A DNA stretch of 9,326 nucleotides from Kiritimatiellales bacterium (GTDB lineage: Bacteria; Verrucomicrobiota; Kiritimatiellia; Kiritimatiellales; Pontiellaceae): NCBI GenBank assembly GCA_021734595.1, contig JAIPIO010000158.1, forward strand, positions 1-9,326, read 5' to 3'. Shown here in pieces: positions 5,004-9,326 of this stretch (its first letter is position 1; every line of letters begins with the position of its first letter). The position numbers and the translations under genes are program-made. The notes beneath the pieces are model-generated. The model was not told where the DNA came from and searched no databases. It was given only the letters and a program-made list of their open reading frames with translations.

Positions 5004-7358
5004 ATGTGTAAGGATTTTATGAAGAGCCATAGCTGTATTTTTATAGTGGCATTAATGCTGGTTCCAATGGGAATCGCGTTGGGTCAGGAAAACGGAACCG
5101 TGCCGGTGGAAACCATCCAGGTGGAAACCATCCCGGTGAACGGAACGATGCCGGTGGCACCGGTTGACATCAGCAATGCCCCGATTGCCAGCAGCAAGGA
5201 CGCCACTTCTGCAATTCCCCCGCTCGTGTCCACAAAAACGCGGGACATTTCCGGCTCTGAAGTGGCCATCAATTGGGAAAATGTAACACTGAAAGACTGT
5301 ATCGAGGTCCTTTGCCGCGATCTGGGCATGGAATTTGTGATATCGCCCTCCGTGAATGTTTCCCAGGAGGTAAGCGTTCGCGCCGGCGACGTGACAAGCT
5401 GGGATCGCGAACATAAACTTGAACTGTTCGATTCCATTCTGGATACCGCCGGGGTACAGCGCGTGCAGCGTGGCCGGGTATGGGTATTTGCCCCGTCCGA
5501 AATCCGTCCGGTACTGCATGCCTATGAAGACAGTCCGTACAGCGATGGCCGCCCCATCATCGGGGTGATCGAGCTCAAATATGCCGACGCGAAAAGCGCG
5601 ACAGATTTCCTGAATAACATCGGCGGCAAGCCGGAGCGTGTGTACGGCATGAGCGGATCGCAGATCGTGATGGTGATCGGTACCCATGCCTACCTGAAGC
5701 AAATGGAAGAGCTGGTCAAACTCGTTGATGTTGAGCCGTCCGTTATGAAATCGTTTTCGCTGGTGGATGCCGACTCGGAGGAGATGACGCGTGAGCTGAC
5801 GAATATCTTCTACCGCCGGACCGGTGGTGACGGGCAGCCGGTCCGGTTTGTTTCCGTACCGCGCCTGAACATGGTTGTGGCCTATAACGCCTCCCCGAAC
5901 ACCATAACGGAAATTGAGAAATGGATTACGATCCTGGACCGCTCCGACGAACTGAACGAACGCGTAACCAAGGTTTACCGGATGCAGGTGATAGAAGCGG
6001 AAACACTGGCAAAAATGCTCAACGAGCTCTATTCCAGCCTTTACAGGCAGAACATGGAGCGCGACCGGATCCTTGGGGCCCAGACCAAAAACCTCACCAG
6101 AAGCACAACCTCCAGACAGAGTACGTCAACTCCGGCACCAACCAGCAAGACATCCTCCAAATCCGTCAAGCCGACCTCGAAAAGCAAGAAGTCGTCCAAA
6201 TCCTCAGCCAGCGCCGGGTCGTCTCAAACCGCATCCCGTGCGGCGACGCCGCCGGCGCCGCGCACGTCCCCGAAGGGAAAGGAAAAACCGGCCGATTCCA
6301 CCATGGCGGTGGATGAAGAGGCCATTATTCTGGCCGACAAGGAAACCAATACACTGATCATCAATGCGCCGGCAGACATGCACAAAGAGATTGAGCGCAC
6401 CATCAAGGAGCTCGACCGGGCCCGCCGGCAGGTGCTGATTGAAACCGTGCTGGTTGAAGTGACCTTGGATGACAACCTGAGCCTGGGGATTGAGTGGGCG
6501 GTCACGGAAGGCGGACTCGCCGTTGACGGGAAAACCGTGTCTGCGGCCGGCCTGCAGTCTGGCGGGCAGCTGGGAGGCGTGGCCTACCCATTTGCCGGCG
6601 CCAACAACGGACTTTCCTATCTGATTGACTCAAGCAACAAAAAAATGGCCCTAATCCAGGCGGCGGAAAACGATGACCGCCTACAGGTGATTTCGTCGCC
6701 GACCGTGCTGACCCGTGATGGCATGGAGGCGACGGTTTCGTTTGGTTCGGAGGTCCCCATTCAGCAGAGAACCAGCACGGATGCCGGCAAGGAATCGTTC
6801 TCCTACGACTACCGCGACGCCAAGATCACCCTTACGGTAACGCCGCACATCGATGACTTTGAAATGGTGACGCTGGCATTGGTGCAGGAATTGCGCTCTG
6901 TCAATCCCTCGACGGCAAATGACGAAGCGCCCTCGTTCTTTACGCGCGAGCTGAGCTCCAACCTGCAGGTCGAGAATGGCCAGACACTGATTCTCGGGGG
7001 ATTGATCCAGCGCAAGGATCAGCAAGTCTCCACGGGAATTCCGTGGCTCAGCCGGATTCCCTATATCGGCTGGATGTTCGGAAGCGTCCAGACTATCAAG
7101 CAGGGCTCCGAAATTCTGATGATCCTCACGCCGCATGTGGTCAATACCCGGGATGAAACGGATATGCTTACGCGGGAGTTCCGCCATAAGATTCTAGGCG
7201 CCATGGGCGAAAAAGACATCCGGACCCTCTACGATCTTGAAGACGGGCCGTATCCCCTGCCGGCCACAACGGAACAACCCCCTGCGCAGTTCGAACCAAC
7301 CGTCATCATCGAGGAATACACGCCTCCCACCGGAAAATCCGCTTCGGAGGCCAAATAA
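5004..7358 (+). CDS. gspD: Type II secretion / type IV pilus secretin (GspD/PilQ family)
   Basis: The protein has 784 residues and forms the outer-membrane gated channel through which a pilus or secreted protein passes. Residues 1-27 are a signal peptide, then a low-complexity V/P/T segment (about 33-55). Periplasmic domains follow: N0-like (about 86-165), N1 (about 186-245), N2 (about 246-312) and N3 (about 321-475). N3 is interrupted by a Ser/Thr/Lys/Pro-rich insertion (about 358-433). The secretin core (about 476-713) shows 'VLIETVLVEVTLDDNLSLGIEW', 'SSPTVLTRDGMEATVSFGSEVPI', 'VENGQTLILGGLI', 'GIPWLSRIPYIGWMFGS' and 'EILMILTPHVV'. A Pro-rich tail of about 70 residues follows and could contact a pilotin. 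Spacing within the family is normal apart from the insertion. The start has GAGGGG 6 bases upstream; a second ATG at 5019 is possible. It overlaps the ATPase gene by one base. The core resembles GspD more than PilQ, but pilus use is not excluded. Confidence 0.93.
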   Translation: MCKDFMKSHSCIFIVALMLVPMGIALGQENGTVPVETIQVETIPVNGTMPVAPVDISNAPIASSKDATSAIPPLVSTKTRDISGSEVAINWENVTLKDCIEVLCRDLGMEFVISPSVNVSQEVSVRAGDVTSWDREHKLELFDSILDTAGVQRVQRGRVWVFAPSEIRPVLHAYEDSPYSDGRPIIGVIELKYADAKSATDFLNNIGGKPERVYGMSGSQIVMVIGTHAYLKQMEELVKLVDVEPSVMKSFSLVDADSEEMTRELTNIFYRRTGGDGQPVRFVSVPRLNMVVAYNASPNTITEIEKWITILDRSDELNERVTKVYRMQVIEAETLAKMLNELYSSLYRQNMERDRILGAQTKNLTRSTTSRQSTSTPAPTSKTSSKSVKPTSKSKKSSKSSASAGSSQTASRAATPPAPRTSPKGKEKPADSTMAVDEEAIILADKETNTLIINAPADMHKEIERTIKELDRARRQVLIETVLVEVTLDDNLSLGIEWAVTEGGLAVDGKTVSAAGLQSGGQLGGVAYPFAGANNGLSYLIDSSNKKMALIQAAENDDRLQVISSPTVLTRDGMEATVSFGSEVPIQQRTSTDAGKESFSYDYRDAKITLTVTPHIDDFEMVTLALVQELRSVNPSTANDEAPSFFTRELSSNLQVENGQTLILGGLIQRKDQQVSTGIPWLSRIPYIGWMFGSVQTIKQGSEILMILTPHVVNTRDETDMLTREFRHKILGAMGEKDIRTLYDLEDGPYPLPATTEQPPAQFEPTVIIEEYTPPTGKSASEAK
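5106..5135. repeat. In-frame 15-bp tandem repeat near the secretin N-terminus
   Basis: GTGGAAACCATCCAG (5106-5120) is followed by GTGGAAACCATCCCG (5121-5135), 14 of 15 bases identical. It encodes the repeated V-E-T-I segment just after the signal peptide. It probably arose by slippage and lengthens a flexible linker before the N0 domain. Confidence 0.75.
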
Positions 7359-9046
7359 TGGCCTATCGGCAAATAGGCGATATCCTGGTGGCCCGCGGCG
7401 CGGCGAACCGCGACGAAGTTCAGGCGGCGCTGCGGAAGCAACTCGCCAGCGAAGAGCGCCAGCGTCTCGGGACGATCCTTGTCGAAGGCGGGGTGATTTC
7501 GGAAGAGGATCTGACCGCCGCGCTGGCGGAACAGTACGAATTGGAGGTCTGCCCCTGCGCAAACCCGGCGGAAGACCTCTTTCTCGAAGAAGAACTGCCT
7601 TTCCCGTTCATGGTCGAGCACCGTGTCTTGTTTCTCTCCCTGGAGGAAGGGGCAACCTGCGCCATCACCGACGACCCGACCAACTGGTCGTCCATCGAAG
7701 CGGCCCGCCTGCGGCATGGCGAGGAACTCCCGGTCTATCTCGTTACCTCCAGCCAGATGGACGCCGCGCTGATCAAGGTACAGGAGTTTGCCTCCACCAA
7801 CCTGAAAACCATGATGGCCGGGGCCGAGATTTTCGAGGCCGGCGGCGAGTGGGGCGACGAGGAAGAGCACCTGCGCGACCTCGCCCTCGAAGCACCCGTC
7901 GTCCGCATGGTCAATCTCATCATCACCCAGGCCGTCGAAAAGCGCGCGTCCGACATCCATGTGGAAGTGGGGGAATACAACCTGCGCGTGCGCTATCGCG
8001 TGGACGGGGTGCTGCACGAAGCCGAGCAGATCGACAAGAAGCACCACGCCGTGGTCACCTCGCGCCTCAAGTTGCTGGCCAAGCTCGACATCGCCGAGCG
8101 CCGCATTCCGCAGGATGGACGCATCAAGATGCAGATCCACGGCCACGATCTCGACATGCGCGTGGCCACTACGCCTACCATCTACGGCGAGAACATCGTT
8201 ATCCGCCTGCTCAACCAGCAGGAGGTGGAGCTGAACTTCAAGGGCCTTGGAATGCCGGATCGCGAACGCGATTTGTTCATCAAAATGGTAGAGCAGCCGC
8301 AGGGCTTCATCCTCGTCACCGGCCCGACCGGTAGCGGGAAAACCACCACCCTGCACACGGCGTTGACCCACCTGAACGATGAAAAGGTGAAGATCATCAC
8401 CATCGAAGACCCGGTTGAAATCCGCCTGCCCGGAATCAACCAGATCCAGATGAATCCAAAGATTGGAATGACCTTCGCCAACGGCTTGCGCTCCATTGTC
8501 CGCCAGGACCCCGACATCGTCATGGTCGGGGAGATCCGCGACAGCGAGACGGCCGACGTCGCCATTCAAGCCTCGCTCACCGGTCACATGGTGTTGAGTA
8601 CCCTGCACACCAACGACGCGGCAGGAAGCGTTGCGCGTCTGGCCGATATGGGCGTCGAGAGCTATCTCATCGCCTCCGCCATGACCGGTGCGCTGGCGCA
8701 GCGCCTCTGCCGCCGCGTCTGCCAGAACTGCGCCAAGGAGTACACCCTCAGCCGCGCCCAGCTGATGGATTTTCCCGAAGCGACCGAAGCCGAGTATACG
8801 CTGAAGCGCGGCCACGGCTGTGAGCAGTGCGACGGCACCGGGTTCTATGGTCGCATGGGTCTCTACGAATTGATGGCGGCGGACGGCGAAATGCGCGCGC
8901 TGATCCAGAAAAGCGCCGAGGCCGGCCCCATCCGCGAGCTGGCCAAGCAGAAAGGCACCCGCCTCCTGCGCGAATGCGGCTGGCAGGCTGTCGTCGAAGG
9001 AACCAGCACCATAGAGGAAGTACGCCGCGTCACCCAATGGGCATAG
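7358..9046 (+). CDS. gspE: Type II secretion / type IV pilus assembly ATPase (GspE/PilB family)
   Basis: The protein has 562 residues, normal for the family. It is a cytoplasmic hexameric ATPase that powers pilus or pseudopilus assembly through the GspF/PilC platform. The N-terminus is an MshEN-type domain: motif one at about 5-28 and motif two at 36-59. An acidic linker (about 157-172) follows, then the ATPase core: 'ASDIHVE' (197-203), arginine-rich 'RLKLLAKLDIAERRIPQDGRI', Walker A GPTGSGKT (322-329), Asp box 'ITIEDPVEI' (347-355), Walker B 'IVMVGEIRD' (387-395) and His box 'TGHMVLSTLHTND' (408-420). The zinc-binding tetracysteine is C455-x2-C458 and C488-x2-C491. All catalytic motifs are intact. 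The ATG shares its A with the secretin TAA (TAATG), so translation is probably coupled. Type II secretion and pilus ATPases cannot be told apart from this alone. Confidence 0.96.
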   Translation: MAYRQIGDILVARGAANRDEVQAALRKQLASEERQRLGTILVEGGVISEEDLTAALAEQYELEVCPCANPAEDLFLEEELPFPFMVEHRVLFLSLEEGATCAITDDPTNWSSIEAARLRHGEELPVYLVTSSQMDAALIKVQEFASTNLKTMMAGAEIFEAGGEWGDEEEHLRDLALEAPVVRMVNLIITQAVEKRASDIHVEVGEYNLRVRYRVDGVLHEAEQIDKKHHAVVTSRLKLLAKLDIAERRIPQDGRIKMQIHGHDLDMRVATTPTIYGENIVIRLLNQQEVELNFKGLGMPDRERDLFIKMVEQPQGFILVTGPTGSGKTTTLHTALTHLNDEKVKIITIEDPVEIRLPGINQIQMNPKIGMTFANGLRSIVRQDPDIVMVGEIRDSETADVAIQASLTGHMVLSTLHTNDAAGSVARLADMGVESYLIASAMTGALAQRLCRRVCQNCAKEYTLSRAQLMDFPEATEAEYTLKRGHGCEQCDGTGFYGRMGLYELMAADGEMRALIQKSAEAGPIRELAKQKGTRLLRECGWQAVVEGTSTIEEVRRVTQWA

Positions 9047-9071
9047 GCAGATTGGAATAGTGGATTTCTGA

Positions 9072-9326
9072 ATGAACAAATTTTCCTATAGAGCGATAAC
9101 AGCAGCGGGGCAACCGCACTCCGGCACCATCGAGGCGCCGGCCAAGGCGCAGGCGGTTCGGTTGTTGCAGCAAAACGGTCTCGTGCTGCTGGGCATCGAG
9201 GAGTCGGACGGGGGCGGTGGCTTGACCGTCTCCGCGGCCAACCCGCTCGGCGGGCGTATTTCCGCCCAGCAAATAATGGAGTTTTCCGCCGAAACCTCCG
9301 CCTTGCTCGATGCCAATATCCCCTTG
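9072..9326 (+). CDS. gspF: Inner-membrane platform protein (GspF/PilC family), 3'-truncated
   Basis: The first 85 residues are visible and the frame runs off the right edge without a stop. The start, 'MNKFSYRAITAAGQPHSGTIEAPAKAQAVRLLQQNGL' read in pieces, follows the GspF/PilC N-terminal pattern: F-x-Y-x-A, G-x-x-x-x-G-x-I-E-A, and A-x-x-x-L-x-x-x-G-L. A Gly-rich linker (about 47-50) follows, then 'ISAQQIMEFSAETSALLDANIPL', matching the first cytoplasmic helical domain. The protein normally has about 400 residues with three membrane segments and anchors the assembly ATPase. It begins 25 bases after the ATPase stop, clearly in the same operon. The ribosome binding site is weak (GGAT around 9062). 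Confidence 0.9.
   Translation, partial: MNKFSYRAITAAGQPHSGTIEAPAKAQAVRLLQQNGLVLLGIEESDGGGGLTVSAANPLGGRISAQQIMEFSAETSALLDANIPL

Noticed and set aside
7229..9079. 616-codon open frame on the minus strand across the whole ATPase gene
   Set aside because: It is an antisense shadow produced by the GC-rich codon use of the ATPase gene. Its translation has no domain pattern, while the plus strand shows every GspE motif.

Overview
The window most likely comes from a Gram-negative-type bacterium of the PVC superphylum, with Kiritimatiellota or Verrucomicrobiota favoured. Three things point there: a gene of the Minf_1886 family (a family known mainly from Verrucomicrobia and Planctomycetes), a DUF4838 glucuronidase-like protein, and an exported DUF1080/LamG-like protein, all typical of polysaccharide-degrading PVC bacteria. 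The lineage call is an inference from gene content. No rRNA, tRNA, CRISPR array, integrase or transposase was seen.

Layout. (1) 1-1457 (+) is the 3' part of a DUF4838 protein cut by the left edge. (2) 1458-1649 is intergenic, with a GC-rich hairpin, a 13-bp tandem duplication and a weak candidate promoter. (3) 1650-2426 (+) encodes an exported concanavalin-like (DUF1080-type) protein. (4) 2526-3799 (+) is a tight four-gene unit with overlapping or nearly touching genes: a VF530-family DNA-binding protein, a small one-helix membrane protein, a HIT-family nucleotide hydrolase and the Minf_1886-family protein. (5) 3779-3951 is an unusual repeat block: a long imperfect inverted repeat that contains the stop codon of the Minf_1886 gene, followed by four copies of the 15-bp palindrome TTCCARnnnYTGGAA. 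It lies between convergent genes. (6) 3955-4638 (-) encodes an exported HExxH metalloprotease. (7) 4639-5003 is a divergent intergenic region with a terminator-like hairpin just ahead of the next gene's ribosome binding site. (8) 5004-9326 (+) is a type II secretion / type IV pilus core: outer-membrane secretin, assembly ATPase with an MshEN-type N-terminus, and the start of the inner-membrane platform protein, cut by the right edge.

The last three genes should act together: the cytoplasmic ATPase drives the GspF/PilC platform to build a pilus or pseudopilus, which works through the secretin channel. The ATPase carries a nearly canonical two-motif MshEN domain, so the machine may be controlled by cyclic di-GMP. 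The four-gene unit has no obvious single pathway.

The most unusual item is the repeat block at 3779-3951. It is neither coding nor a classical intrinsic terminator, and the regular 15-mer looks like a genome-wide repeat, a protein-binding site or an uptake-like signature. A genome-wide motif count would decide.
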